Below the pieces are notes generated by a model. The model was not told the origin of the DNA and made no database searches. It worked only from the letters and a program-made list of their open reading frames with translations. Source: Amorphochlora amoebiformis (Eukaryota; Cercozoa; Chlorarachniophyceae). Taken from it: 64,000 bases of DNA. Shown here piece after piece: positions 17,457 to 52,081 of this stretch (positions are counted from its first letter, which is position 1; each line of letters opens with the position of its first letter). The position numbers and the translations under genes are program-made. The stretch is from assembly GCA_054601695.1 (NCBI GenBank), contig BAAHQB010000236.1, forward strand, positions 1 through 64,000, given 5' to 3'.

Positions 17457-17861
17457 ACATTTCATGATTCGATCACCACCTCATGCGCAATGATACCATC
17501 TAGAATCTAGATGATGATGCGTGTGCAGCATAATCTAGATAGTTATATGCCATTATGGGCCAAACGATTATCATGCGCAATGATCTACGTTCTAGATGAT
17601 GTGTCCGCATCATTAATTATGGCCAATATTGAACTTCGTATTTGAAAGTTTACATGCCATGCATGCAGGGTGGCTCACACTAGTCATAGTCACGCACGCA
17701 TGCGTATACGTATAAGATGCCATAGATGCGTTCATCTCTGCACATACATACAAGTATTGTCGTGCTCATTGTTCTAGTTGTTGTGTTACGACTTGCATAC
17801 ATATACGCATCATAGTATGAAGTTGTATGATAGTATATGTATGTTGTGTGATGCAATTTAT

Positions 17862-17913
<52 letters not shown>

Positions 17914-18065
17914 ATATATATGTACGCATATGTATACACATACGTACCTACTAGACCATCACGTGAATGTTATGGCTATCAGTAGGTATACGTACATGGT
18001 TCATGTTGAAATTCTGAAGTTGCGCACTGAACGTATATGTATACAGTATACGTACGTGTGTGTAT
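17031..18065. other. Unassigned spacer with short TA tracts
   Basis: Mixed sequence with TA tracts at 17400-17452 and 17866-17910 and a repeated CATGCGCAATGAT motif near 17482 and 17572. No coding frame with splice support and no RNA gene were seen. Confidence 0.5.
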
Positions 18066-18067
18066 AC

Positions 18068-18090
18068 GGTTAGGGTTAGGGTTAGGGTTA
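18068..18090. repeat. Interstitial telomeric repeat (TTAGGG)
   Basis: About three and a half TTAGGG units, flanked by CGTACG-type palindromes. The orientation (G-rich on the plus strand) is opposite to that of the terminal array. Confidence 0.9.
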
Positions 18091-27667
<9,577 letters not shown>

Positions 27668-28174
27668 CTTCGTAGGATCGAGGACTTGGCGACTCGACTT
27701 GGGTTCCTTTTATGGGGTACGCAAAAACTTTAAAAAAGCGCGTCTCTGACATAGGATATCGAACATGGATAACAAGGTATTACTTACAACAATATCAACC
27801 TAAAGATTTTGCAATATAAAAGATATTAAGGATAAGGATATATATTCATTTGACCATGGGACCTTGGCGTGTCTCCCGGTAAATTGGTGCTCACAAGTTG
27901 CCACAATTCATTGCAATGGTTAGTAGTTTCCAGTCGTTACACTCATACATTGACATTTCACAACCTTACGTCACATATATACACGCCATACATATACAAA
28001 ACCATCAATCATTCATATACTCATATTGGTATATATGTATCATCATACAATTTGTACATATATGGTCATGAATTCTACAGTTATAACTACGATATATATA
28101 ATTATATATACATGTACATGTATATGTATGAGAGGTGTACGATGTATACATACCTAGCATGCACACATGTACAA

Positions 28175-28244
<70 letters not shown>

Positions 28245-28384
28245 AATTATATATATATATATATTAATATAATATTATGTAATTGTATTATTATGTAGTA
28301 TTATCACTACTAATATATATATATATATAACTTAATATTATGTAATTGTAATATTGTATAATATTATCATTTCTAGTATATATA

Positions 28385-28424
<40 letters not shown>

Positions 28425-28441
28425 ATCATATTATGTAAATA

Positions 28442-28478
<37 letters not shown>

Positions 28479-28480
28479 TA

Positions 28481-28523
<43 letters not shown>

Positions 28524-29188
28524 AATATTTATATTATATATATATATATATATAATTATGTGTATATACATATTATAGTAATATCAGATATATAATATAT
28601 ATTATATATATACTATGATATATATATATATATATATATAATATTATATATACGGTATATATATTGCAATGTATTCACGGCGTACATATGCTGAGTAAGT
28701 ATGATCCATATACTATTATAGTACACAATTGTAATACAATGTCACATATCATATAGTGTAATATTCTACTCTATAATTATTTAATAATTGTGTAATATAT
28801 CAATAATCTAGAACGTAGATAATTAATATGATTTTTTTATTATAGTTTACTAGACTTAGAATCTGAGTTATGGAACTTAGTAACACTAGTAACACCACTA
28901 TATACCAAGATATAAGTACTAGATATATCATACTTAATAAGTATAACTTATAATGATTATATCACAGTGTCATAGTATATATAATATATAAATAACATAT
29001 ATGTATATGTAATATCTAGAATATATATGTATATATATATATATGTGTACATGTATATAATATGATACATATATACACACAAACACATAGACACACATAA
29101 TAATTCAAGAATATAAACTTTATCATAGTATATATACATGTATGTATATCTAGTATATACTAATATACTATATACATATATATATATA

Positions 29189-29229
<41 letters not shown>

Positions 29230-29266
29230 AATATATAATATATATTTATTATATGTACTAGTATAC

Positions 29267-29314
<48 letters not shown>

Positions 29315-29681
29315 ATAATATAGAATATATATATATATATATACATATATATATACTAAAACTAGATTATCAAACAGGCTCTGAGTCTTGAGATGTAGAG
29401 TAAATAGACACAGTCTAGACAGTGTTTATCATGATACATCTGTACATGTATAATATTTCTAGTATTCATAATATATCGGATCTAGATGATGGATGCACAA
29501 TGTACTAGATGTACATGGCTAGATGCCATGAGTCGGATGACATACCTAGATACGCTCACAGTAGACACAGCTTCCAATATCTCAAGCTAGTCATTCATAC
29601 AGATGATCAATTGACTACATTCAGCCGCCCAATGGCACTTTCTCGTACGGTTCAAGTGACACGTGTAGACGTCTACAGAGC
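27668..29681. other. AT-rich intergenic region between the GH92 and JmjC genes
   Basis: The first 200 bases hold the presumed promoter of the leftward mannosidase gene; no TATA-like element can be singled out. Then come TA fields (28178-28240, 28380-28650, 29010-29360) and AT-rich unique sequence with scattered CTAGAT motifs. No coding frame with splice support was seen. Confidence 0.6.
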
Positions 29682-34239
<4,558 letters not shown>

Positions 34240-34250
34240 TGCCTACATGG

Positions 34251-34800
<550 letters not shown>

Positions 34801-34819
34801 ATGTTATAATATTGTGAGT

Positions 34820-35215
34820 ATGTTCGTGTTGATGGTGTCTTTGTTTGCATGTGGTGTGGTGTGTGCTTGTGATACATGTGTGTGTGTGCGTGTGTTGGTG
34901 ATACATGCGTGTACGTGCGACAGGTAGGGTGTGTTTGGCAGTCTTGGTGGGTGTTTGTTGTGCTTGTGTGGAGGGTGGTGGTGTGTGTGTGTGTCTTCCA
35001 TATGTGTGGTGATATTTCTGGCAGGTTTTGCACGTGTGTGTGTGTGTGTGTGTGTGTGTCTGTGTGTGTGTGGTGTGTTCGAGTGGCAGATGTGGGGTGT
35101 GGTGTGGTATGTGTGCATGCAAGGTGTGTGTTGTGTGTGTGACGTGTGGGTAGTGTGATATGCGTGTTGTGTGTGCGGCGTGTGGGCGCGTTTGTTTGTT
35201 TTTTTTCATGGATTT
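34820..35215. repeat. (TG)n-rich tract
   Basis: TG-rich sequence with GTGTGT runs (for example 35035-35070) and degenerate GTGTTTGTG units on the plus strand. Thr-His repeat frames on the minus strand are artefacts of it. Confidence 0.85.
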
Positions 35216-35279
35216 GAGGGATGCGTTGGTGTTTTTGTTTCATGTGTTTGAGGGATATGCGTGTGTTTTGTGTGAAACT

Positions 35280-35713
35280 AACCCCAACTTTGCGTTTGAG
35301 TGATTTGTAGGTGGTAAAGCTTAGCCTAACGAGGCGATACACGACAAGACTTCCCACTCCAAACGCCCCCACGTCGACCAGCAATGACGGAAGAAAGCCT
35401 ATCATTCCCAGCCCCCATTGACCCGTCCAAATACCCCCCCAATGACCCCCACAGCAGTGTTGAAAGGCCTGTTGAGCCCCGCCTCCAGTTCGGGGTTGAT
35501 GTTGTCCCTGGATTCGCATCAAATTCATACAATGCGGGGAATAAGCGAAGCAACGGAGGATCAAAACACGGCAGCCAGTGGACTCCTGAGCGCAGCCGTC
35601 GACCGGGTTCCAAGCCGATTTGTTTTCAATCTTTGTTTTTCTTTTCGGCCTGGTTGACCAGCCGTCTGCCTGCTGGATTATTCGCTTGCCAGGCATCGAT
35701 TACTCCCAGGTAG
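35280..35713 (-). CDS. Coding-like segment, strand and product uncertain
   Basis: GC-richer sequence open on both strands. On the minus strand one frame (35696-35280) has a membrane-segment-like stretch ([20 protein letters not shown] followed by LVVYRLVRL) and a basic end ([10 protein letters not shown]) just before a GTTAGT. This could be a phase-0 splice donor joining to the JmjC gene at 34245. On the plus strand 35384-35713 is open with normal composition ([20 protein letters not shown]...) and would sit upstream of the glutaredoxin gene. A second minus frame (35613-35326) is open too. No family was recognised in any frame. Confidence 0.35.
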
Positions 35714-35931
35714 AAAATAAGCCCGCGTACGGGATGTCGGTAGCCCCGGGGCCGCTATACCGCCTAGCGTATAATTGCCCCATACACCCTTACCACTCGG
35801 GTTAGGATTAAGGATATTTCGTGCTCTCCACGGTGGGGGTTTGGGGGTAGTGCTGTGTGGTGTATGCATGTGTGTGTGTGTGTTTGTGTGTGTTGAGTTT
35901 GTTACTATGCAGATCGTGGAATCCGAGTGTG

Positions 35932-42049
<6,118 letters not shown>

Positions 42050-42062
<13 letters not shown>

Positions 42063-42240
42063 TTGTACATCACTGTATCATGACAGATGCCGCGTAACTA
42101 ACTTGTACATCACTGTATCATGACAGACTAGACAGATGCCGCGTAGCTTAGTCCGCGTAACTCACTCTATCATGGATGCCGCATCACGCATCATGGATGC
42201 CGCGTAGTTGTACATCACTGTATATCTGGTCCTGGATTCG
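42050..42240. repeat. Tandem amplification of the glutaredoxin stop-codon region
   Basis: GATGCCGCGTAG, the last codons and stop of the glutaredoxin gene (42051-42062), recurs downstream as GATGCCGCGTA at about 42089, 42135 and 42198, with a shorter GATGCCGCAT near 42175. Copies are joined by TTGTACATCACTGTATCATG. The duplicated unit therefore spans the end of the last exon and its 3' flank. Confidence 0.85.
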
Positions 42241-42482
42241 TGAATGCCAACAAGTACTTGCGCGTAGCTGTACATGACTGTATTATGGATGAAGTATACG
42301 GTACAGTCTAGACAGTATCTATATATAGCGTTGAAGGTGATGAATCACTGATGATGCATACTGTACGCTTAACTTATATACATATATATATATATATATA
42401 TATAGCCGGATTATGAAATCTAGTACGTACTACCACCGATTGTCACCAGTATTGTTATAGAGTGTCAGGCCAGGTTTCCATG

Positions 42483-42530
<48 letters not shown>

Positions 42531-42742
42531 ATATATACCAGTAACCCTGTACATCAAAGTGCGATCGTAGTCTACTAGGCTTGAACCTCATCATTCAACG
42601 TTAATTAAGGAACACAGTGTACTGCGCAGTGCTTCCGACTGACTTCTAGAAATTCTCGAAGAAAGGAATTCTTTCATAACGACTGGATACACTAGTTAGA
42701 GTCTAGATACTGACTAAGGACATCAAGTGCATTTACAATCTA
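42241..42742. other. Intergenic region downstream of the glutaredoxin gene
   Basis: Mixed sequence with two short TA tracts (42378-42402, 42485-42522). No gene was recognised. Confidence 0.5.
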
Positions 42743-42911
42743 TCACGGTACCCACCAATGTTTGGAAACTCGGAATTTCTTTCTTGCGGTGGCATGCGCA
42801 TTTGAATAATCTTCGAGCTCTTTCACATCTTTTCCACGATTATTGCCCATGCACGTGCATGTGCATGCATCTTCACTCTTATTAACCAACTTCCTCTTCA
42901 AATGCCTCGCA
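42743..42911 (-). CDS. Possible last exon of an unidentified gene
   Basis: Open minus-strand stretch from a plausible CACTAG acceptor at 42912 to a TGA at 42743. It encodes about 55 residues of normal composition ([18 protein letters not shown] ... [13 protein letters not shown]). Upstream lies over 1 kb of TA and GA repeats, as in other introns of this window. A candidate first exon on the same strand is 44740-44560 (MIARTSQVLSEVDIHTSHHH...). No family was recognised. Confidence 0.25.
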
Positions 42912-42944
42912 CTAGTGAGTAAATATACATATATATTAGTAATA

Positions 42945-44140
<1,196 letters not shown>

Positions 44141-44235
44141 ATAGCAAGTGTTAATCCTCGTGAAAGAACTTGATCATGTTTCGCGGCGAAACGAAACATG
44201 TAAACCATTCGTCTTCAGAAAAAGAAAAAAAAACA

Positions 44236-44314
<79 letters not shown>

Positions 44315-44343
44315 GTATCTGTAATCCACACACACAAACACAA

Positions 44344-44422
<79 letters not shown>

Positions 44423-44480
44423 TGAATACAGATATGTCTTTATCTAGTTTATATGCATATGTATATATGTATATATATAT

Positions 44481-44520
<40 letters not shown>

Positions 44521-44832
44521 AAATTTATATATATACAAATATATAAATGTAAATATGGTATGTACGTTCGAAGTACCGTTTTGTTGTTGTATCCTTTGTT
44601 GTATGTTTTCCACAGACGGCTTGAATGATGGAATGATGCAGCATGTTTAGATGTCCGTGCTTATCGTTATCGCCGTGCTTGTGATGGTGTGAGGTGTGGA
44701 TATCAACCTCGCTCAAGACTTGAGAAGTCCGCGCGATCATCTAATAATTCACATAAGAAGGAAAATCCTTAATAAGAGCAGAATTATGTAAACGTAACCG
44801 CTTGCAACCTTCATTCACATGCTACATGCCGT
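44141..44832. other. Spacer with TA tracts and a possible small exon
   Basis: Unique sequence at 44132-44245 and 44545-44832 separated by TA and CA microsatellites. The minus-strand frame 44740-44560 begins with ATG and has a His-rich, non-repeat composition. It could be the 5' exon of the gene whose last exon is at 42743, but this is unproven. Confidence 0.3.
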
Positions 44833-46692
44833 CTACACAACCATATATACCCACCATATTGCATGGCCAGTGCGCAGTGTACATGATACGTTACACGACA
44901 ATAGATTTAGATGATTTCGAATTGCAAATAAGTGTGGGAATGGGCATGGGTTTTGGTGATCTATTGGTACCCAGTCTCTTAAGAAACGTCCGACCATTGC
45001 GAAGCAAATCCCGCGCTCCCACACATTTGTCCAAACGATCCAGCTCATACTCAGGGGATTGACCTCGAGTAAATACCGCAGCACGTCGATCTGCTCCGAC
45101 ACCGCAATGGCCCCGTCGTCGGTCACCTTTCGAGCCACGTACTCGATGTGATCAGGGACCACGCGAATGTGCTTTTCGCCAACGAGCCATTCCACGACCT
45201 CAAGATCGGGAACCCATAAAGCCTGGTTCAACAACGCGTGGAAGTTGACGGCGTCTGGGCGAGCTGTATTCATCGTCCTTGCCAAAATCTTGATCGTTTT
45301 CATGCCGTCGGAAGGCGTCGGAAGGCTCAAGCGGAGTCCAGTCAAGGTGGGAACTTTGTAAAATCGATAGCCATGCACCCTTATACACGACGGACGCTTC
45401 GTCATCCATCTGGCCTGTTTGTGTTGCAAAGCCAAAGAGAGGAGCGACCGGTTGCATCTGTCGAGGGCATCGACTCTGGCCTTGGCGTTCACAAGCAAAC
45501 CCACGGCTTCGGGCTTGGAACCCTGTGCAGCAAACACCAGGGCTGTTTCTCCCCATTCGTTGGTCATGTTGACGTCCAAGTCATGGCTTTCGAGCAGGCA
45601 GCTGATGAGCTGGGTCGAAGGGTGTTCGATAGACAACCTGTGAGGATGCATCTGCAACTTTGGGACTGTCAGCGAGTTCGTAATGGCCATTATGAGAGCC
45701 GTTGCCCGTTCACCAGACCGAGTGACGTTGACGTCGGCCTTTCTGAGGACTAGAAGTCTGGCTAACTCCACGTTTCCCACATCGACGGCGCACATCAGGG
45801 GAGTCATGCCATGATCGTCTAGCTGGTCTATGTCGACATGGGTTCTGCAATTGAGGTGATCAAGCATCCAGGCAACAAGTTTCTGAGGTCGATCCTTAAG
45901 CACAGCCTTGTGTAGCATTCCGTCGGTGGAGCACTTTTGGTCAACGACCAGAAACTCAATCACGGCCTGAACCTTTGGAACGGGACACTTTTTATCGTAG
46001 TTTTCGACGATGTGAGGCACGAGATCCAATGGTTGCCCGGGTGGTATTCCAGGGGGTTTCAGTCGGCATCCGGCTTGTTGAACGAGAAAGCGAACCACAT
46101 CCACGTGCCCGTGCCGGGCGGCCTCCACGCAAGGGAATCGAATGCCGAACTTCGTATGCCCTTGGAGTTCCTTCGGAGTCTTGGTACCCCACTTGATCAC
46201 CCTGCCATGTCCGTCGACGTGGCAGTTGACGTTGGCCTTGGCACTGACTAGAGTCTTGACCATCTGGAGATTACCTGTCACAACAGCAAAGGAAAGGGCG
46301 CGCATGTCGATCTCGTGGCCTCTGAGTCCCCCTGCTTTCATCAGGCGCATAACCATCGCCTCCCCGTTCGAGTGCAATGACAACAAGTCGATGCTGCGAA
46401 GATTGTCAAACCCTCCACTGGCCAGAGGGTTGGCCTTTTTCTCCACGAGTAGCTTCACAGGGTCGTTTTCGGCTATCACCGACAACGACGAACAACCCAC
46501 GGGGTACAACAGCGCAACGAAAAGAGGGCTCACTTGCACCTGGTAACCAGGGAGCTGTTTTCCTGCCAAGAAGCCTTGGTTCGGGTCTGCATGAGCGTTG
46601 AGCAGGATTTCAATCATCTTGCCGTCCCTGTGCGACAACACGGCTAACCCTAGGGGGGTAATGGACGACGGGCCTTGTAGGTTTACGTCCAT
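44833..46692 (-). CDS. Ankyrin-repeat protein, single long ORF (619 residues)
   Basis: An uninterrupted 620-codon frame, unusual here because the neighbouring genes are cut into small exons. Ankyrin-type repeats are visible: PLGLAVLSHRDGKMIEILLN near residue 13, ALSFAVVTGNLQMVKTLVSA near 132, CVEAARHGHVDVVRFLVQQA near 187, MTPLMCAVDVGNVELARLLV near 294, and ETALVFAAQGSKPEAVGLLV near 375, with looser copies between. Ankyrin stacks mediate protein binding; no catalytic domain was seen. The start at 46692 (MDVNLQG) follows a TTTTCCAG that could also be a splice acceptor, so a short upstream exon is possible. The last ~65 residues after RYLLE are less ankyrin-like, and a GTCAAT there could be a donor, so the C-terminus is uncertain. 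Confidence 0.8.
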   Translation of the reverse strand: MDVNLQGPSSITPLGLAVLSHRDGKMIEILLNAHADPNQGFLAGKQLPGYQVQVSPLFVALLYPVGCSSLSVIAENDPVKLLVEKKANPLASGGFDNLRSIDLLSLHSNGEAMVMRLMKAGGLRGHEIDMRALSFAVVTGNLQMVKTLVSAKANVNCHVDGHGRVIKWGTKTPKELQGHTKFGIRFPCVEAARHGHVDVVRFLVQQAGCRLKPPGIPPGQPLDLVPHIVENYDKKCPVPKVQAVIEFLVVDQKCSTDGMLHKAVLKDRPQKLVAWMLDHLNCRTHVDIDQLDDHGMTPLMCAVDVGNVELARLLVLRKADVNVTRSGERATALIMAITNSLTVPKLQMHPHRLSIEHPSTQLISCLLESHDLDVNMTNEWGETALVFAAQGSKPEAVGLLVNAKARVDALDRCNRSLLSLALQHKQARWMTKRPSCIRVHGYRFYKVPTLTGLRLSLPTPSDGMKTIKILARTMNTARPDAVNFHALLNQALWVPDLEVVEWLVGEKHIRVVPDHIEYVARKVTDDGAIAVSEQIDVLRYLLEVNPLSMSWIVWTNVWERGICFAMVGRFLRDWVPIDHQNPCPFPHLFAIRNHLNLLSCNVSCTLRTGHAIWWVYMVV

Positions 46693-46788
46693 GGTCGACG
46701 AACCAATTATTCGAATTACCTGGAAAACATGAGCATATACTGTAATAGACCGTATGTATTACACATATATATATGCATATATATATTT

Positions 46789-46849
<61 letters not shown>

Positions 46850-46861
46850 GTATATATATAT

Positions 46862-46933
<72 letters not shown>

Positions 46934-46934
46934 A

Positions 46935-46978
<44 letters not shown>

Positions 46979-47789
46979 TTAATATGCATATATAGGTTCG
47001 ACCTCATGATGGTTGTTATCTTCAATAGCGTCTAGGAGGCGAAGCGAGGCCTGATTTATAACATTCAATCAACAATTCCATCGCATTAAATCAACTACAG
47101 AGCCAAAAAAAAACAATTTGTAGACTTGTATGTACATGATATACTCTCTTGGTAGCTGAGGTTTCATATGTACCAAACACATTCACATACCGACTCACAT
47201 ATATTGATCCTAGGGTCTGGTTCCAGCACTGGTTTAAACAAGACCAAGGCTGCCTCACACTGTCATAGATCACCAAAGCCCGCCCGTCTCTAAACCCGAG
47301 CCTCACTCAGTACCGATCCCACTACCCCGTAAAAAGCAGTACCAAACCCCGCCCGCACCCCTTTCTCTGGCAGGTTTTTATCATTCTCCCACTCTCCGCT
47401 GTCGCTTGTCTCAGCCTGGAGGCTAACATATCAATATTCAGCTTAAAAATACTCTCTACTACTATTATTACAACGGATGCGACCCTGTACCTCCTCTCGG
47501 CCATCATAATAAATTTGCACAAACAAATTCCGAACAATGAGCCTGTCCACTTATACAGGGTTCAAATTAAAACCTCTTAACATATTGTTGGGAGAAGTTA
47601 GAACCAAAATCTCCTTGGATGAACCCAAATCTCCTTGGATGGATTCAACTGGAATTTCGAATTGAAATGGAGAAAGGTCGTCTAGCGTTGAGGCTGACCT
47701 TTACGAACGATATCCATTGCGTGAGTCTCATCACATACATACATATACACAATACCCTTAAAACTAACCTAAACATTATGCACACTATG

Positions 47790-47843
<54 letters not shown>

Positions 47844-47855
47844 GTATGTATATAT

Positions 47856-47909
<54 letters not shown>

Positions 47910-47928
47910 GTAAACACGGTATACAATG

Positions 47929-47976
<48 letters not shown>

Positions 47977-48018
47977 AGAGTGTGATAAGCAAAACACTCT
48001 GTCTCTGTCTCTCTCTCT

Positions 48019-48052
<34 letters not shown>

Positions 48053-48281
48053 TGACGAGTATGATGAGCAAAACATTTGTCTCCTGTGTGTGTGTCTGTG
48101 TGTGTATTTTGACGAGTATGATGAGAAAAACACACTTTGTCTGTCTGTGTGTGTGTGTTGACGAGTATGTGTGTGTGTGTGTGTGTTGACGAGTATGTCT
48201 GTGTGTGTGTGTTGACGAGTATGTGTGTGTGTGTGTGTGTGTTGACGAGTATGATGAGCAAAACAGTTTCTGTGTCTGTGT

Positions 48282-48317
<36 letters not shown>

Positions 48318-48650
48318 GAGAAGTATGATAAGTATGACAAAATATCAGCCTCCAAAAAATTGAACGTTGGTGGTGAGCATTGCGCCAGCGCTTTGGCCAG
48401 GCGAGGCTGACATAGCCCATGCAGACTCGGCCGGATGGACGGCCTAGAACACGAGCATATCTTGGGCAAAATCGCCCAAATTTCCCAATTCTTTTGCACG
48501 CTTTTTACAATGATTGGTTGATTTTGGGTAACTTTATCAGATATTGGCGTTGAAAAGCGGCGGTATTGGCGGGTAGTCCACCAGACTACCACAGTTCGAC
48601 GATACCTCTCCATCGGGCTTGCAACAGGCTAGCCAGAATAGCCAGAATAC
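46693..48650. other. Intergenic region between the ankyrin and ARF-like genes
   Basis: A TA field at 46790-46975 is followed by mixed sequence. A plus-strand open stretch at 47619-47727 (MNPNLLGWIQLEFRIEMEKG...) ends in a strong GTGAGT donor and may be a 5' exon. TA tracts follow at 47795-47970. Then comes a minisatellite at 47985-48330 made of GTTGACGAGTATGATGAGCA units joined by GT runs. 48331-48650 is GC-richer and probably the promoter or 5' UTR of the GTPase gene. Confidence 0.5.
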
Positions 48651-49354
48651 ATGGGCGCCTGTTCGTCGTTCGCGCCTAAAGAGGACCTCACGCTCAGCCC
48701 CCGGTCGCCTGGGCGGGGGATCCCGAGCATGAAACTGCAGGGCGACATGCCAGTGTACTTCGTGCTGGGACTCGAAGGGGCGGGCAAGCGATCGGTGAGA
48801 ATGGAAGCTCACAAACCATCCTAAACAGTCAGTTTTTCGATACCCTGTGTATTTCCCGTTGCGTAGGGCAATGAGTGGGGATAATAGGGCTTTGAAAATG
48901 AAAAGATGGAATGATCTAGTGCCGCATTGTTCGTCTGCGTCACTTCAGAGCTGATATGAATTGTATCTATTGACTGTGCAGTTCTTAGAGTGGGTCACGA
49001 ATGCCAGTCTTGGGGACGTCAATGGATGTGGCGACAACTACATCGCCACGACGTCGATATCATCCTTATCTACGTTAAGAGGCGAGCAGGCCAACGCAAC
49101 TACAACAACGACGACAACGGCCAGCTCCAACCACACCCAAGACATAGCCCGAAACTTGCAATCGCTCATCGGAGCTTACACCCCTCCGAGTCGATCACAT
49201 AGTCAGGACGGGAGCCTGTCGTATAAGCGAGTTGTGGACATCGACGCCATGAGCGCAATCGACGGCAAGTGCAGAGAGTTTTACCCGGTGCCCGACGCTC
49301 AGTCTCTGGTCGCTAAGCCGTGGGTTAAGAAGACCATGCCTATCGATGGTTCGT

Positions 49355-49421
<67 letters not shown>

Positions 49422-50058
49422 CATACGCATATTTTTTGAACCATCTCTACTTCAGCTGTAGCGCCCTTATGAACCATAACATAAACCTTCATGCCGTGCT
49501 TGTGGCTGAATATTAAATCCTTACCTTCCACTCTTCAACTTCCAAACAGGCTTTAATTGCACGAGCTTGTTGGTAGACAACGAGAGAATGCGAAAATGGT
49601 GGCCCTCTACCCCCAGCAAGGGCTCGAGGAGAACCTCCAAGGGGACCTCCAACTTTCGTGGACAATACCTCAGCTGGTCGCTCTCTTCGAGACAAGGTTA
49701 AAACTTCCAAGATGATCTCCACTGATTCCTCATTATTTGTCGCCCCACCCCACCTTCCAGGCGTGAGATGCAGGCCATTGTGCCTTGCCCGGCCGTGGGT
49801 GGGTGGCATCATCTTCATGCTAGACTCCACAAGCAGTAAAAAACAACTGAACAGGGTCAGAGCTCAGCTCCTCCAGGTGCTCGCAATTGGTGTATATACC
49901 GTGTATCGAGTAAGTTAAGTGTAAGTAACCCTTTAGGTTCTGAAGGAGCCGGTGATGAGATCGCTGCCTATCGTCGTTCTGGCGAATAAGAATGTACGAT
50001 ATACAAATTACGTGCACAAATATTTTAACATGTTACACAATTTACGATGCATACTATA

Positions 50059-50102
<44 letters not shown>

Positions 50103-50369
50103 GTGTGTGTGTGTGTGTGTATATATATATACATATATATTCTATATAAAATATATTAGGATCTGGAAAACGCGATGTGCCCTCACAAAATCTGCAATGC
50201 CCTCCGCATGAATCGAATCACAGATAGGCCGTGGACACTCTTCTCGGCTAGCATGCACAAGGCGACTGTGACCGCCATCGCGTCGTCAACCAATACACCC
50301 ACCCGTACGAACAAATTCACAGGAGTACAAGAGCCTTTCGCATGGCTGAGCAGTATCGGAACCTCCTAG
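48651..50369 (+). CDS. Atypical ARF-like small GTPase, 6 exons, 346 residues
   Basis: Divergent member of the ARF/ARL family. Phase-consistent exons: 48651-48794, 48982-49348, 49550-49696, 49761-49876, 49937-49993, 50160-50369. The N-terminus MGACSS fits N-myristoylation at Gly2, with Cys4 as a possible palmitoylation site. The P-loop, residues 40-48, is GLEGAGKRS: Arg stands where the family has Thr or Ser after the Lys, the residue that binds magnesium. About 110 extra residues follow (Thr-run and Ser-rich) before a switch-I-like IDGFNCTSL at 170-177. The WDxGGQ motif is not recognisable; the matching place reads SLSSRQGVRCRPL after a low-complexity stretch. The remainder is well kept: GGIIFMLDS, LPIVVLANKND (NKxD at 275-278), NAMCPHKICNAL, LFSAS, and the end AWLSSIGTS. 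ARF length is normally about 180. Nucleotide exchange may be altered or lost. Confidence 0.85.
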
Positions 50370-50633
50370 AGTCCTAGGGTCTCTCCATACTATGTATTAT
50401 TACATAATAGCGTATTCGCAGTGGTATCCGTCCATAGATCTGGCAAATATAAGAACCGGTAGCCAGTTTATAGCGCTTTTGTAGCGTTCGAGTGTAGTCT
50501 AGAGTTGCCTAGTGATGACTACGCGCCTATGTCTGTCCATGAATTTCAAAATACATCATTTAGTTTGATCCGATAAAAATACCTCAAACAAGAAATTATA
50601 ATTGTGTATTTTAATAATAACATGTGTTGGTAT

Positions 50634-50713
<80 letters not shown>

Positions 50714-50766
50714 TAAAAAAAGAATCATTATATATATATATATATATATGATATACATGTATAATA

Positions 50767-50799
<33 letters not shown>

Positions 50800-50965
50800 G
50801 TATATACATATTTATATGCATGTGAACACATGCATGTAGCACTTAAACATTCAGTTATGGGCTGGAATTTACAGCGTATTAATATTATTATATGTGACAT
50901 ATACATATATATGTATATACATATATATATATATATGTATATATTTCATGATACATGTATGTATA

Positions 50966-51006
<41 letters not shown>

Positions 51007-51111
51007 TGACTCAGTAGCAATGCATATTTGCACACATGCTAGATATGCATGCATCATATACACACAAACATACACACACACACACACAATTGAAAACATG
51101 TATAATATTTA

Positions 51112-51169
<58 letters not shown>

Positions 51170-51263
51170 TTACTACAGTAGCACATGTACATAATTGTAT
51201 CACACTACATACTCTGCATACATAAATACATACACACACACAGACTCACATAATATATATATG

Positions 51264-51298
<35 letters not shown>

Positions 51299-51335
51299 GT
51301 ATATGTATGTGTATATGTATATGTATTATGTGTGT

Positions 51336-51411
<76 letters not shown>

Positions 51412-51415
51412 GATG

Positions 51416-51454
<39 letters not shown>

Positions 51455-51700
51455 CTATGATATATTCCGGTATGACTATAGGCTTTTTAGCTAGTATTAG
51501 CTGGTATGATGGTGCCTGACATATACATCGACTCTGAGTATGTACAATCATAATTACAGACATACTGGTATGGACGCGTTCTTTAGCTAGCCCATGCATG
51601 ATAATACACATCATAGTACCGCTGGCGGCGTTAGTATGATTTATATTAGATAATTTGACTCATTTGGCCCGATAATTCTTGCCGCGTTTCTGTACTATTA
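50370..51700. other. Intergenic region with TA tracts
   Basis: Downstream of the GTPase gene: mixed sequence to 50636, then TA fields (50637-50770, 51117-51162, 51335-51455) with short CA/GT runs and AT-rich unique pieces. No gene was recognised. Confidence 0.6.
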
Positions 51701-51704
51701 CAGT

Positions 51705-51745
<41 letters not shown>

Positions 51746-51789
51746 CATACATATATATATATATATATTTATATATATACATATATATA

Positions 51790-51837
<48 letters not shown>

Positions 51838-51859
51838 TATAATAATAATAATAATAATA

Positions 51860-51906
<47 letters not shown>

Positions 51907-51925
51907 CGGGATACATACATACATA

Positions 51926-51973
<48 letters not shown>

Positions 51974-52018
51974 ATATATATATATATATATATATGTGTG
52001 TATATATGTATGTATGTA

Positions 52019-52081
<63 letters not shown>

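Noticed and set aside
45238-46546. Plus-strand open frames across the ankyrin gene
   Set aside because: They are antisense shadows; the minus frame has clear ankyrin-repeat periodicity.
49513-49830. 105-codon minus-strand frame across ARF-like exons 3 and 4
   Set aside because: The plus-strand exons join in phase and carry ARF motifs on both sides; the minus frame matches nothing.
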